Assembly (NCBI GenBank): GCA_960531495.1
Contig: OY482852.1
Span: 31,496,073-31,560,072, forward strand
DNA from: Zeus faber
Lineage: Eukaryota; Chordata; Actinopteri; Zeiformes; Zeidae
Direction of reading: 5' to 3'
Length of the DNA stretch: 64,000 nt
Shown here: piece after piece, positions 49,185 to 61,402 of the stretch
Position numbering within the stretch: the stretch's first letter is position 1
Layout: each line of letters begins with the position of its first letter
Translations under genes and position numbers: made by a program
Notes under the pieces: model-generated
The model's input: only the letters and a program-made list of their open reading frames with translations
The model's database searches: none
What the model was told of the DNA's origin: nothing

Positions 49185-50099
49185 AACAGGCAGTCTCATC
49201 ACAGGTGCGTGCACGCCACCGGCACCTGCTTTGAATGCACCCCAGGACCCTCCTGGTTGTATCCCTCCCCTTTTCTTCCTCATTTACTGCCATATCTATG
49301 ACAAGAAGAGGCCACGTGCCCAATTGCTCTTCCGGTTTTCCTGGATGTAATTAACTCTGGTTTTGTCTCACCTGTGGTGATTCTCCCCCTCTTGGAGTAG
49401 TGATTAGTTGTTTATGGACCCAAACATGACAGAATAGTTCACCAAAAATGGGGATTGGTGGTGGTTCTGGATAACAAAAAACTGTGCTCTGTCATCCCAG
49501 CCATATGCTGCGACGTCTCAAGTGAAGGAGGATCATGTACGGGCAGGGAGTTTGATATTCTCTAAGGGATAAGCAATCGTGCGCATCGCTAGCGAGCCTT
49601 AAAGGTGGCGACACTTGGCCAAGAAAGTGTATGTAAGTGCTTGTAAATATTGCTTTTATTATTGTAAAATAAGTTGTGTGTCTGTAATTTAGCTAGAATA
49701 TTATACATGAACCACCTGGAGTAAGTAGAGGGTCAGGAAAAAACATGCAGAGATAATAAGAACAACCATGCAGGAGTGAAGGGATTGCTGCATTGGGATT
49801 GTGGTCATAATGGACAAAGAACATTTAGCAAGGGCAAAGACTTTACTATAGCAGCGAGGGGGACTGAGAGATGTGGGGTATACATACAGACTTTTGGCTT
49901 GAACAACATACAGAGACGAGGAGGGCACAGAGCATTGGCTTGAGTATCACTGTCAGTCCCATATGAATTATGTGGGTGACCAGCAAGTGGGTACACATAG
50001 TCAGATGGAGATGAGTCAGTAAGGTTAGAATATAACCTCATGGGAAGGAATTAATTCAAAGCAAAATTATTTTACTAATTAGAACAAAGGAGCAAGACG
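49183..50099. other. No gene recognised
   Basis: Non-coding; it may contain the 5' end of the retroviral relic that follows (GTGGCGACACTTGGCC near 49606), unproven. Confidence 0.35.
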
Positions 50100-51193
50100 A
50101 GGAAAAGGAAATACTTAGGTCTCTATCAAGCAGCGCATGAAAAGGATATATGGGGGCTGGCCAAGGAAGGAGGGGGGTCGGCGGCGGCAGGAGAAAGGGG
50201 TCCCAGCCAAGCTTATCATAAGGCGTCATCCAGATCACAAAAAAAAAATTCAAATTGGCATGACAGAATCCCACAGTGGCCAAAAGAGGGCAATTTTAAC
50301 ATGGCATGTTGTAACAAGATGGAGAGGGGAGCATAATACATCACAAAGCCAAAGACACGGGTGACGGGCAGAGAAAAGAGCAAAAGAAAGGGAAGTGCTA
50401 AGTTGGTTCAGACAAGAGGGAAGCAATCACTAACGAACGGTAAGAGCAATACGAAAGATAGTGATCGAGGATAATAAGGAGCCAGTAAAAGGAGACAAAG
50501 GAAAACGGAAAGAAAAAGAGGAAGGTCAGAGCCACCCCATAGCTTCCCCTTATTCAACTGACACGCCGTCTTACCGACGTGATAAAAACCAGTTTAGAAT
50601 AGGACAGTACCCACTGGGCCTTAGCCAAGACAAAAAACGAGAAGTGACAGGCAAATGAAGAAATTACAGGGAGACTTCACCCTAACACTAAGGGAGGGAC
50701 AGACAGACCAAGGAAGAAAATACAAGAAAGGGAACAGAAGACAACCTCCCCCTGGAGCACAATATAGACGCCAAATCCAACCCAAACCTACATGACAGCT
50801 ACCAACCAAATAATGCCAACTGGGGATGTGGAGAAACTGGCCACCTAAGATTGCCCTACAAACCCATGGGAGAACTAAATGACTCCCAGGGAAGGCCCAC
50901 ATCCAAATTGGCAATACTAGTGAAGCCAGACGGGGAAGTGATCTCATCTCAATCATCTCATCGTAACCACAGGATGAACCGACCATACCAGTTCTAATAC
51001 AAGAGAAAGAGCTCTAAACCCAATGTCACGCTAGTGATTGCCGAGGGACACGAGTCTCATGAACTAGGCCCAATGGTCAAAGCAGCACTACAGGTGCACG
51101 ACTGGAAGCCCACTAGCAATAGGTACATTAATGTCTCTCTCGACAATCAATTCATCAGAATATCAGGGCAAGTCTATATGATAAATAGGTAAA
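50100..51193 (+). pseudogene. Retroviral gag/nucleocapsid-protease relic
   Basis: Decayed frames with Lys/Glu-rich gag-like stretches (50461-50658) and an eroded zinc knuckle: NWGCGETGHLRLP near 50820 keeps the second Cys, Gly and His but lacks the first and last Cys. A protease-like stretch (LAILVKPDGEV ... VSLDNQFIRISG) follows. Stops are frequent. Probably part of a retrovirus related to the one at 36-46 kb. Confidence 0.55.
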
Positions 51194-51871
51194 CAGTATA
51201 GATTAGACATGTATTAATATATGTATTAAACAGTAACATTGCATGAGTGATTTGTCAGTTTTGGTATGATATACAGTAGTGTTTGTATGTTCAATACAGG
51301 TTACTTTTTTCAGTAAGGCAGGTAATGGTTAAGTATGATCAAACAGCATTATTTTTATTTTTTACTCTAGAAGTAATCTCGCCTGACATTGAATAAGGTA
51401 GCTGTTGACATACAGTATCAAACTTAGCAAGTAGGTTAACAAAGAGGGATTGGTTTTGTTTTGTACACTGGAGAAGAAATGGAATGTGTGTTTCCGCTCA
51501 CTAAAAATAGAAACACTAAAATAAAATATGAAATAGGCCGGCCGTTTCAATTGCATTTATTTTGGGCATTCCAAAATGTAAAGTTTAAATTTGAAAATAT
51601 ATTGGGAATCGATTGATGCTGTAATTGATGTATTGATGGATATTAACCAACCTGTATATTCAGTGTTTTATGTCCACAGTTTTAAGCATTTCAACAGAAA
51701 TCCATTGGGATGCAGTTTCACTTTTGACCAGTGTAGACCTGAAGGATTGACAACAGGCTTGATCAAAGAGAATTGCTGTACAATTGAGTAAGGCCATAAC
51801 ATGTACAGCACTCAAAGGACCTTGTAAATTATTGTTATTATTTTTATTTGTATTCAACTGATAAGAAACGA
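51194..51871. other. No gene recognised
   Basis: AT-rich non-coding sequence. Confidence 0.5.
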
Positions 51872-52310
51872 AAAGAAAGAAAGAAACAGTCTTTATTCAT
51901 CACGCAACACACCACACTACAACACATGCTTGCACACACACAGACATGCACATGCTTTGATGGTGGCCGGTAAAATGGATCCTCTGCTTTTGACCCATCC
52001 TGGCTTGTCCTTCCTCCGGGGGCACAGCCAGGAGCAGTGGGCAGCGTATGTGGACGCGCCCGGGGACCAGGTGATAATGTCCATCGCTGGTCAGACGATG
52101 ATGGGTGCATGTTTTTGGTGGGGGTCCTTACTGACGTGAGGTGGAGGAAACCCCATGTGAGCACGGGGAGAACATGCAAACTCCACACAGAAAGGCTCCT
52201 ATTTGGGAGATAAGCCGCCGGAGCACGGTGCCAACAGCGCCCCAGGCGGGAATCGAACCCAGGACCTTCTTGCTGTGAGGCAGCAGTGCAATGCACTGCG
52301 CAAGAATAAG
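51872..52310 (-). mobile_element. tRNA-derived SINE, complete
   Basis: On the minus strand it starts with a tRNA-like head (CTGCTGCCTCACAGCAAG, B box GGTTCGATTCC), followed by GTGTGGAGTTTGCATGTTC, a core phrase common to fish SINEs, and ends in the tail phrase shared with copies at 13.2, 17.4 and 48.4 kb. It is the best copy of the family here. Confidence 0.85.
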
Positions 52311-55095
52311 AATGGAAAAACCTTGATCGAATTTAACTCTATATCTCATATTGAGCTCCATCGTTACAATTATTTTCAGATATTTTAGAGTGCCCTATAG
52401 AACCAGAATTATTTTTCGGTAGATTCCTTCTTATTTAAATGTGACATACTCCTAAACTTACCTACTTGTTGAAGCAAAATTCAGAAGTTGAGGTATGATT
52501 AAAGTGCTATCATCTAGAGACATTGTTGTCAGAGAACCCTGGAGTATTTTCTTTATGACACTGCCTGTTACTGTGGTAGACCTCCTCTTTCTTCTTCTGA
52601 CAATGTCTGTAGCAAACACATTAAGCACCCCGGGGCTTCACCGAGGCTCAAGGGCATTCCAATTTGCCTGATATTCTGCTGGGAGACACTCTATTAGTAC
52701 ATTGCCAAGAAGGTCTGTGAAGACCTTGTGTACAGAGATCAAGTTTTGCCAACATCAGGCAAAATAACTTGGGACATTTTCTGAACAACGAACAAAGTTC
52801 TGTTATGTGAAATGAAATGCAAGCGTCGACTTCTGCTGCTCCTCCTCTCCACCGGCAAATACGAAGTGTTTGGCCTCCGAGTACCACAAACGAACAACTT
52901 GGAAGGGGTAATGTGCACAGATGGGGACCCTAGCCCACAATGCTCCTCTGGACCTGCGATTGGTGATGTCACTGCATCAGACAAAATACCTCAAACTGAA
53001 TTATTGCAATCTGAATGTTTTTCTACTCCAACTTGGAGCTGATTGATCACCTCAAGTCCTGCTGGAAATTATATCTTTGTGATCCTAGAGGGGTTGCTTT
53101 TGTGTGTGTTTGCAGCTGTTGTTTTATCAATCTGTCTATCCTGATAGTACACAGATTATCAAATGTTCTCTAAGAAAAACGACATTGTAGTAAGAGTATT
53201 GACAAATTTAAATTAAATAATAAAATCATTTTCATAATTTTCAGGAAATAGTTAGATTAGTTAGTAAATTAAATTATTAAGTTAAAACAGAATTAGACAT
53301 AGATTACAGACAAACGTTATTGCTTCATTGATTGTGTTTACTATGTTAATAACAGCCCTTCCAGGGTTTTAGATGCTCTCAATTTGAATGCTGGCTATGA
53401 TATTGTCATATTTGTTTTTTTAAGTAACGGCCTTAACTTGATTGGAAATGCCAAATAACGTATAGACTTTTCTCTAATCAGACTTCAGAATGATGTGACT
53501 TATAATTGGCCAAGAGGTAAGACTAGCAGCTCAAAGCTTAACGCATAATTCATGTGATTTTTTCACCATGAGATAGATAGATGGATAGTTGATCAAGGCT
53601 TCTATTAGCTTGATGACTGCTGAGATCTCAGGCTTCATGTTTGCAGTTATCAGTTGTTCCTTTAATGGTAAAAGTAAAAATTATATAAATAAATTAGGAA
53701 TATAGTAATCAACGCCAAATTTTAAAATGTTTTAATGTGTGAATCACATCATATTTTCCTTACCCTCTCTAGTTGCTTATTGTTGAAGTTATATGGAACC
53801 TCTGGTGATGTTTTTTCTGCCACGTTACGGAAATGTATTTTGACTGATTTTGAGTTTATTAATGGAAGCATATTTATTCGAATGATTATAGTTAATTGAT
53901 CTGTTTGTGTCATGGATACACAGGACTTCCTAAAATACTTAGAACAAGATGGTCACATAGCTTATTTTTCTTTTTTCTTTTTCAACTCGAGCTGGCACAA
54001 AAGAATATTCACTATTTGAGTCATGACATTTATTATATTATTTATTTTCTCCTCAGGGTCGCACCCTGGCATGGCCTTTCTGGGCTCTTGTGGTTGTTGT
54101 TTTTTTCGGATCGTGGAATGAGACAATTTTTGCCCAGCCATTAGACGGGAGAATCTTTTTGTTGTTTTCAAACAAACTTTTTCACCTGCTCGATGTTGAG
54201 TTTGCTGGATTACTTTAACTGTGGATGAGGGAGTTGAGTCTATGTTAGCTGTGTTGTTGCAATTTTAAAGAGATGAATTACGTCTTGTTGTATGATATGC
54301 TCGGAAACTTGTGCCGAGGTTGTTGGGTTGATTACATGCTGTTGCCTTAATCTTACTACGGAGCAAATCGGCTAATTTTTCTCCAACAACACCTCTCCAT
54401 CATCAACATCTGCAACTTTCATTTCACTCATGTCACTTTTAGGTGGTGCACCACTCCTGCTACAGATACTTTTCCTTCCTTCTTATGAAAATTCACATGA
54501 CTACTTGGCAGTGATTGCCGTTGCGGCTTCGCCCCGCCCAGATCTTGCCACTGAAGCTCTTGAAAAGTTAAACTATGATGATTTAGACTCATAAGTACAA
54601 CTATTAGGAGGGTTTTCATTTTGTCTGTCTGTTTGTCATCGGTTTTTGTGTAAAACAGTGCTTGTTTATTTTGTACAACCGGTTGTGTTTGTGTTTCTAT
54701 CCATTGTAAACTGTCTTTTGTTTTATTTAGATTCCATTGATGTGTACGGGCCAATGTGATACGGTGCGGTGTAGCTGATTCATGAGATATACAGAACATC
54801 CGTTTAATGTTTTGATGTCATAATCCTTCCATCCTGATCTTCCTTTTTGTGTTATTTACATTAATGTACTTGACTCCATCTTGATAGGAAATGTTGGAGC
54901 CAATGAAGCTACCGATATTGCTCTTGTCTAATAATGGTTGTTTCCTCCTCAGATGAGGACACAGGATTCCCCACTGACCTTGTTTTTCCCTCTACTCACA
55001 GGCATTCCGCACTGAACTATTGTTGTGGCAAGCCAAAGTTTGTAGCGGCAGAGCCACTTGGTACTGCATGATCTGCAGGGGGAGCCGTATCTCCC
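52311..55095. other. No gene recognised
   Basis: 2.8 kb of AT-rich non-coding sequence. Short frames here (for example 52812-53042 and 54428-54799) lack domain character or splice context. Confidence 0.4.
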
Positions 55096-55100
55096 CAGCC

Positions 55101-55605
55101 TGTTACGGGTGATGGTAAAGATGGACCCAAATGCAGGACACACGGTTTGAGGAGTTTGTACAGGGATTTAATGGGTAGACAGGCAGGGAATCAGGAACAG
55201 GCAACAGAAGGGGGATCAGGACAGGCAGGGGCTCGTGAAGGGGAAGGCAGGGACTCACAACCAGGCAGGGAATCAGGAACCAGGGACCAGGAGCAGGTGG
55301 AGAATCAGGAATCAGGAGTTCGGGGCACACACCCAGAGAAACAGGCAGGAACATAGATGTCAAACAAATGCGAGAAGACATGCGAGGACACATGCAGGGA
55401 CACATGCAACGATCCGACACTGACAGAGTGAATGGGACCAGGTTAAGTACCAAAGGAGAGACGAGGAAGGTGGATTCAGGTGGTGAGATTACCGATTAGG
55501 GACAGGTGTCCGGTAACAGGGATGTGACGCTAGACAGACAGACAGAGGGAGCTAGAGAGGGATTCAGAGACAGACAGGGAATCAAGGCAGGGCAGGATCA
55601 TGACA
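55101..55605 (-). repeat. LTR (3' in element orientation)
   Basis: Plus-strand ends are TGTTACGGG ... CATGACA. Matches the LTR at 56867-57418 over nearly its whole length, with small indels. Confidence 0.9.
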
Positions 55606-56866
55606 GTACCGCCCCTCAAGGGACGGCTCCTAGACGTCCCAATAGGACGAGCAGGACAGGGGAACCGGGGGAATGGCCTGAGCAGGGCGGGTGGAGGGAG
55701 GCCCGGAGTTGGGCAAAAAGTAGTACCCCTCAGGCGGACAGCCGGGGAGCTGGAACCCTGCCCAGGCCAATGGGGCAGGTAGGGGGAGGCCTTCTGGAGG
55801 GTGACCAGGGGGCTTTCGGGGGGTCGACCCAGTGTCAGGGTAGATGAGCGAGGAAGCTCCGGAGGGGGACCAGGGGGCTGGGGCTGGGTCTGGGAGCTGG
55901 ACCGCTCAAGGGGGTAGACCCAGTCTCAGGGCAGATGGGCGAGGCAGCTCCGGAAGGCGACCAGGGGGCCGGGTCCAGGAGCTGGACCGCTCGGGGGGTC
56001 AACCTGGCCTCAGGGCAGGAACTGGCTAGATCTCGGGAGAGGCAGCCAACAGCTCGGGGACTGGAACGGGCTGGACTTTGGGAGAGGTGGCCGGCAGCTC
56101 AGGGACTGGAACCGGCTGGACCTCAGGAGAGACGGCCGGCAGCTCGGGGACTGGGACAGTAGACTCCAAGGGCAAGGGGAGGCGGAGACAGGGGGACAGG
56201 TAATATCCATGGCTTGAAGGCTAGCATTTGGCAGATGTCAGGATCCTGTTCCTGGGAGACCTTGAGTATCCGGAGGAAAGCAGGCTCCTCCCCTTCTAAC
56301 ACCTCCTTCGACACTCCAAAGCCCTGGCAGGTGAAAGGCAAGGGGGGCAGCGGGGACAGGAGAGTGCTGAGCAACGGAGACTGGGGAGCGACGGGCCGTG
56401 GAGACTGGGAAGCGTCGGGCCGTGGAGACTGGGGAGCACCGGGCTGTGGAGACTGGGGAGCGCTGGGCCGCAGAGAATGGGGCGTGCCGGGCCAGGAAAC
56501 CAGGAAGCGGCTGGCCACGGAGATTGGAGAGTGCTGGACAGCGGAGACTGGGGAGTGGCGGACGTGGGCGGCCTCGGGGACCCTTTGGATCACGCCCTTT
56601 CCCGGGGGATTCCTGGAGGTCCAGAGAAAAAAACGCGAGGCGCGACCCCCAGAAGGGGGACTTCGCTGGATCCTCAGGGGCAAGAAGGGGGCAGGCGAGT
56701 ACCAGCCTCGCCGGCTCAGGCCTGGGGGCTAGGCCAAGGCCCAGGTCCAGCTTCGCAACCCTATATCAGTTTGCCAGGATGGGGGCGGGGGGCAAGCAGT
56801 CCAAGGTAACTGGTAGCCCGTCCAGGCTCGAAAGCACGCTGGTGACCAGCAGGCCTACAGCTCTGG
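55606..56866 (-). repeat. Internal region with GC-rich tandem repeats, no retroviral genes
   Basis: Contains imperfect repeats of GAGCTGGACCGCTC (55886, 55979), of GGCAGCTC.GGGACTGGAAC (56042-56150), and about ten units of the type GTGGAGACTGGGGAGC (56378-56560). Read on the minus strand, 56683-56123 is an open frame of 186 codons rich in PQSPRP-type repeats. A function for that peptide is not evident. Confidence 0.8.
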
Positions 56867-57418
56867 TGTGATGAATCATAACGCAGGACACATGGTTTTA
56901 GGAGTTTGTACAGGGATTTAATGGGTAGACAGGCAGGGAATTAGGAACAGGCAACAGAAGGGGCATCAGGACAGGTAGGGGCTCGTAATGGGGAAGGCAG
57001 GAACTCACAACCAGGCAAAAATCACGAACCAGGAACCAGGAGCAGAGGAGCCGGTGGAGAATCAGGAGCAGTTCGGGGCACACACCAAGGGAAACAGGCA
57101 GGAACATAGACGTCAAACACATGCGAGAAGACATGCAAGGACACATGCAGGGACACATGCACTGATCCGACACCAACAGAGTGAATGGGACCAGGTTAAA
57201 TACCAAAGGAGTGACAAGGAAGGTCGAGACAGGTGGTGAAATTACCAACTAGGGACAGGCGTGCGTGCAGTGACAGGGATGTGACGCCAGACAGAGGGAG
57301 CTACAGAGGGCCTAGAGGGAGACAAAGAAAGATGGACCTAGAGCAGACAGAGGGAGCCAGAGAGGGACAGAGGGAGCCAGAGACAGACAGGAAATCAAGG
57401 CAGGGCAGGATCATGACA
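56867..57418 (-). repeat. LTR (5' in element orientation)
   Basis: Plus-strand ends are TGTGATGAATC ... CATGACA. Shows a different first 26 bases from the other LTR, otherwise closely similar. Confidence 0.85.
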
Positions 57419-57423
57419 CAGCC

Positions 57424-58245
57424 AATTTTTCATTGCTTTGCTTGTTTGACATATAGTACCATTTGTCAAAAAGGGGGGATAGTTAGAGAATTAAGTAAAC
57501 ATAATGATTGTGCTTAGAACACTGCAGGGAGAGACGTTTCTATCGCCAGTTTTCTACATTCTATTCTAGCAGCTGTTCATTTCAAACACCTCATGATGGA
57601 CTTTATCGAGCTGAATCCCTGTCAGGGTTAAAATTTTGTTTGGTGACAAGTGACATGTTTTCCTTATTTGAATCCCGGTGAAGATAAGCTCGACTGAATG
57701 TAATTCGTTCCCTTAGTGATGATAGGGATGCAAGAAAAATCACATGGTGTGAGGATTGTGACCACATGAAGTGCTGACCGGGAGACCAATGACGTTAGGT
57801 CTGTCTTCTGTCGACAGAAGCCACACACAAATGACTTCACGTAAACCAGTAGTAATCCAGTTGTCCGGTTAGTATTTACCACTTTTAGATTTACTTAATT
57901 AATGGATTGGGTAGACGGGATTATGTTCAGGCAACATTATGCATACAATAATATGCATTCTTGGAGAATTTGAAAATCGTGCATGATTTTCAAACTGTCG
58001 GTCATTTTGTAGCCTAATCAATATTCTATGGACATTATCCCTACATATAAGACATTGTGATAATATAATTATTTTGTTACAAAAGGGTGCATGCATTTAT
58101 TTTGTTACTGAGACTGTAGTTGGCTAATCAAAATAACTGTTTGGGAATCACAGAATTATTCCATGTAACCCACTTTTAGAATCAGGGACCTACACCAAAA
58201 AATGTTGTCATAATGTGTGTCTCTCACCCAAGTGTTTAAGTCTAT
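57424..58245. other. No gene recognised
   Basis: AT-rich non-coding sequence continuing the host side of the CAGCC site. Confidence 0.45.
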
Positions 58246-58870
58246 GTGCCCAGGTCAAAGCAACCCTACCGTTCCCGCAGAACCACTACATGGCCAGGTG
58301 ACTGGGTGGTGGTTCGTGATTTCCGGAGAAAAAGCTGGAATTCTGCCAGATTCCTGGGACCGTTCCCGATCATCCTCACCAACCATTCGCAGCAGATCTT
58401 TCATCTACGTGAAATACACATCAGGAAACAAGGCGGCTCCAGTCACTCAGGGCCCGCCACAAAGCTAAGGCTGACCTCGATCAGCTGGCATAATATAAAG
58501 ATCAAGTGGACTTGCTCTATACATCAACAATAATCTACGCCAGCAGGTGACCACCCCCAATCAACAACTGCTGCGTATTCAGTGGCTGCGAAGGGGGACT
58601 TGTTAGACTTCACCACCAAAGGCCACCGCAGATGAATGGTTTCTTATGTACCTGTTATGTTACGGTTGTTGTATTAAGGTTGATATTTGGTAATCCTTTT
58701 GTGTTTATACCACAGAAATGATTGGTTTTGCATAATTTTATCCATCACAAATATGTTTGAGTATAGTAACAGTTATTTCTGATAATCAAATATGACCGCT
58801 CCGTATTTTCTCACATAATTCACTGCATATTATTGGATTTTACATGTGTATCCTTGTAGTATTTGTGCAC
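58246..58870 (+). pseudogene. Retroviral integrase C-terminus and 3' region relic
   Basis: The frame from 58246 contains PGDWVVVRDFRRKSWNSARF and LGPFPIILTN, the SH3-like C-terminal domain of a class I retroviral integrase. Further on, ATTTGGTAATC followed by GTTTATACCACA (58687-58720) resembles 45458-45490 at the env-LTR end of the ERV, indicating a related virus with most of env deleted. Confidence 0.7.
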
Positions 58871-58877
58871 TCACTAC

Positions 58878-59410
58878 TGTTAAGCCCACGGCCTCCCAGC
58901 ATCACTAGAGGCAGCTCTTGCCCCATCTGCTGCTCCTCCCTCCAGCCAATTCCATACATCTGGGATCTATTACCTTCATCATCACCGCAGTATTTATTCT
59001 CCAGTTCCCCAGTCACTCATTGCCAGATCGATAGCAAACCTACCTGTGTTCGTATTCTTTGGCTCCTTCCTAGTCTGTAGTTCCTAGTCTGTTTATCCCC
59101 TAGTCTATTTATCTTAGTGTCTCGTCTTCATCCCTGCCTGCCTGTCTCCTCTTCCTGTACCGGTCTGTCCATCCAGCCCGGTTCCCTGTCTCTCCATCCA
59201 GAAACTGGATCCCTCCTGCCCAGCCGCCACTTTTCCTGTTCCATCCTGCTCCACCCGTCTCGGTAGCCCCGCCGGCTTGGACCTGTCCCATCCCGACCGG
59301 ACCCCTCTGGTCATCTCCACTGTAGCTCCCAATAAACCTCCTTCGTTACCCCGGTCTATCTACTGTCTCTGTGTCGTGCGCAAAGGTCCCTCCTTGCCGG
59401 GATCCTAACA
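58878..59410 (+). repeat. 5' LTR of chromovirus 2
   Basis: Starts TGTTAAGCCCACGGCCTCCC and ends GATCCTAACA. It contains a TATTTAT box (58991-58997) and AATAAA (59331-59336). CCAGATC (59023-59029), about 30 bases after the TATA-like box, pairs with GATCTGG (59415-59421) just outside the LTR. Confidence 0.85.
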
Positions 59411-60011
59411 GTATGATCTGGTCAAAAGACATGGACCCAGCCGACACAGAGGGCTTCCACTGACACTCCAGGAGCAGGGCATTCCGCAAGGCATGCCGCA
59501 GGACCCAAGACAGGACCCACCGTCCCTGCATTGACTTCAGGGGGCTTAACGACATCACCATAAAAAATAAGTATCCCTTGCCCCTGATTGACTCAGTATT
59601 CGTCCCCCTCCGGGGGCCACACACTTCTCCAAACTCGATCTCTGCAATGCCTACCACCTGGTCCACATTCGCGGACATTTTGAGTACCTGGTTATGTCCT
59701 TCGGCCCGTCTAATGCCCTGGTGGTCTTCCAGGCTCTAATCAATGATGTCCTCGTGCTAAACCTGTTTGTGTTTGTGTACCTAGATGACATTTCGTTTTT
59801 TTCACAGTCCGCCACCGAACACGAGAGGCACGTATGCCTGGTCCTGCAGCAGCTCCTAGAGAACTGCCTGTTTGTGAAAGCCGAGAAGTGTGTCTTCCAT
59901 GTGCCATCTGTGTCCTTTCTAGGGTTCATCATTGGCCAAGGGAGGATGGAGATGGACCCGGAGAAGGTTGGCAGAGTGGCCAACCCCCAACTGCTTCCTC
60001 GGCTCTGCTAA
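59411..60011 (+). pseudogene. Chromovirus 2 reverse transcriptase with gag/protease deletion
   Basis: A gag start (MDPADTEGF-like) at 59432 runs straight into reverse transcriptase wording ([20 protein letters not shown] at about 59520), so gag, protease and the RT N-terminus are deleted. Later frames give the palm, with [10 protein letters not shown] in 59694-60011, and the thumb ([20 protein letters not shown]). Multiple frame changes. Confidence 0.82.
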
Positions 60012-60649
60012 CCTCTACCGGCGTTTCATCCGGAACTTCAGTCGCATTGCCGCTTCACTCCCGGCCCTCACCTCCACTGTGGTACGATTTTGGTTGGACT
60101 CCCGCAGCTGAGGCCGCATTCCATGAGCTCCGGAGTCGCTTCACATTAGCCCCGGTTCTGGCCCAGCCCAACGCCAACCTCCAATTCGTGGTGGAGGTGG
60201 ACGCTTCGGACACAGGGGTAGGAGCTGTGCTGTCCCAGCGCTCCCCAACTGATGGTAAGCTCCACCCTTGTGCGTTTCTCTCCAGTAGGCTCACTCCACC
60301 CGAGAGGAATTATGATGTGGGCAACCGGGAACTCGTGGTGGTCAAACTAGCACTGGAGGAGTGGCGTCACTGGCTCAAGGGAGCAAACCACCCCTTCATC
60401 GTCTGGATCCCACAAGAACCTGGCCTACATCCGGACGGCGAAGCGACTCAACTCCCGACAGGCCAGGCACTATTCTTTGGCCGCCTGAACTTCTCTCGGT
60501 CGTACCACCAAGGTGCCAGGAACATGAAACCCGATGCCCTGCTCCGCGTGATTGTGGCGAAGGAGAACACTACAGACTCAGACCCCATTCTCCCTCCCAC
60601 CTGTTTTGCCACTATGCTCACATGGGAGATTGAGTCACTGGTAACCTGA
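60012..60649 (+). pseudogene. Chromovirus 2 RNase H
   Basis: Frame 59834-60649 includes [34 protein letters not shown] and the tail NMKPDALLRV. Catalytic Asp and Glu positions are visible. A small frame slip occurs after FIVW (near 60400). Confidence 0.82.
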
Positions 60650-60659
60650 GCACAGGAGC

Positions 60660-61402
60660 ATTAGCCCCTACCCCGGTACTGGAACCCCCAACCGTCTGTT
60701 TGTCGCCGACTCTACTCGTTCCCATGTCCTGCAGTGGGCTCACGCATCCTCTCACCTGCCACACCGGGGTCACCTGCACACTGACTGCCATCCGACACCG
60801 CTTCTGGTGGCCGACACTGGTTCCTGAGACCCCGTCCTTTATTTCCGCCTACCCCACCTGTGCCCGGAGTAAGACCTCCACCCAACCACGCTCCCTGAGC
60901 GGGCTGATCCTGAGCAGCCCTTGGTCCCACATCGTCCTGGACTTCGCCACCGGCCTCCCACCATCCCAATCGGCACCAGGTTCCTGCACCCACGTACGCC
61001 CCCGGCCAGAAAGTGTGGCTTTCCACAAAGGACTTGCCCCTTAAAGTGGATTCCCCGAAACTCGCTCCGCGGTATGTTGGCCCCTTTGTTATAGAATCTA
61101 TCATTAACCCCTGTGCCGTACGTCTTTCTCTCCCTCCCTCCCTCCATGTCCACCCCACCTTTCATGTGTCTCTGCTCAAGCCTGTGGTCTCCAGTTCCTT
61201 CTCCCACCCAGGCCCCACCACCCCCCGCACCATCGATGACCACCCTGCCTACACGGTCCGGCGCCTGCTGGATGCGCGCTGCCAAGGGAGGGGCCTGCAA
61301 TACCTTGTGGACTGGGAGGTGTACGGTCCTGAGGAACATTCCTGGGTTCCTCGGGGACACATCCTGGATGCCTCCCTCATCCGGGACTTGAATGTAATTT
61401 AA
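60660..61402 (+). pseudogene. Chromovirus 2 integrase ends and chromodomain
   Basis: The zinc-binding region (60700-60860) and the first catalytic segment ([12 protein letters not shown]) are followed at about 60975 by a jump to the C-terminal domain, so the rest of the catalytic core is deleted. Frame 61013-61402 has [18 protein letters not shown] and ends with a chromodomain ([19 protein letters not shown]). The chromodomain normally directs integration toward marked chromatin and identifies the chromovirus branch. Confidence 0.88.

Larger units (their letters stand above)
55101..57418 (-). mobile_element. Non-autonomous LTR retrotransposon with perfect target duplication
   Basis: 2318 bp bounded by CAGCC on both sides (55096-55100 and 57419-57423). 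Two similar LTRs (55101-55605 and 56867-57418) enclose only about 1.26 kb. In minus orientation a purine-rich TTGAGGGGCGG lies just before the LTR at 55605. The internal part has no gag, protease, reverse transcriptase or integrase and contains GC-rich tandem repeats, so it must have been mobilised in trans. A solo LTR of the family lies at 46.54-47.08 kb. Confidence 0.9.
58878..61402 (+). mobile_element. Ty3/gypsy chromovirus 2, truncated
   Basis: 5' LTR, almost complete loss of gag and protease, partial reverse transcriptase, RNase H, integrase ends and a chromodomain. No 3' LTR was found after the pol stop at 61402. A solo LTR of the same family lies at 63451-63748. Confidence 0.88.

Noticed and set aside
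52812-53042. 76-codon frame beginning with a Leu-rich stretch
   Set aside because: Short, no relative recognised, antisense frame equally open.
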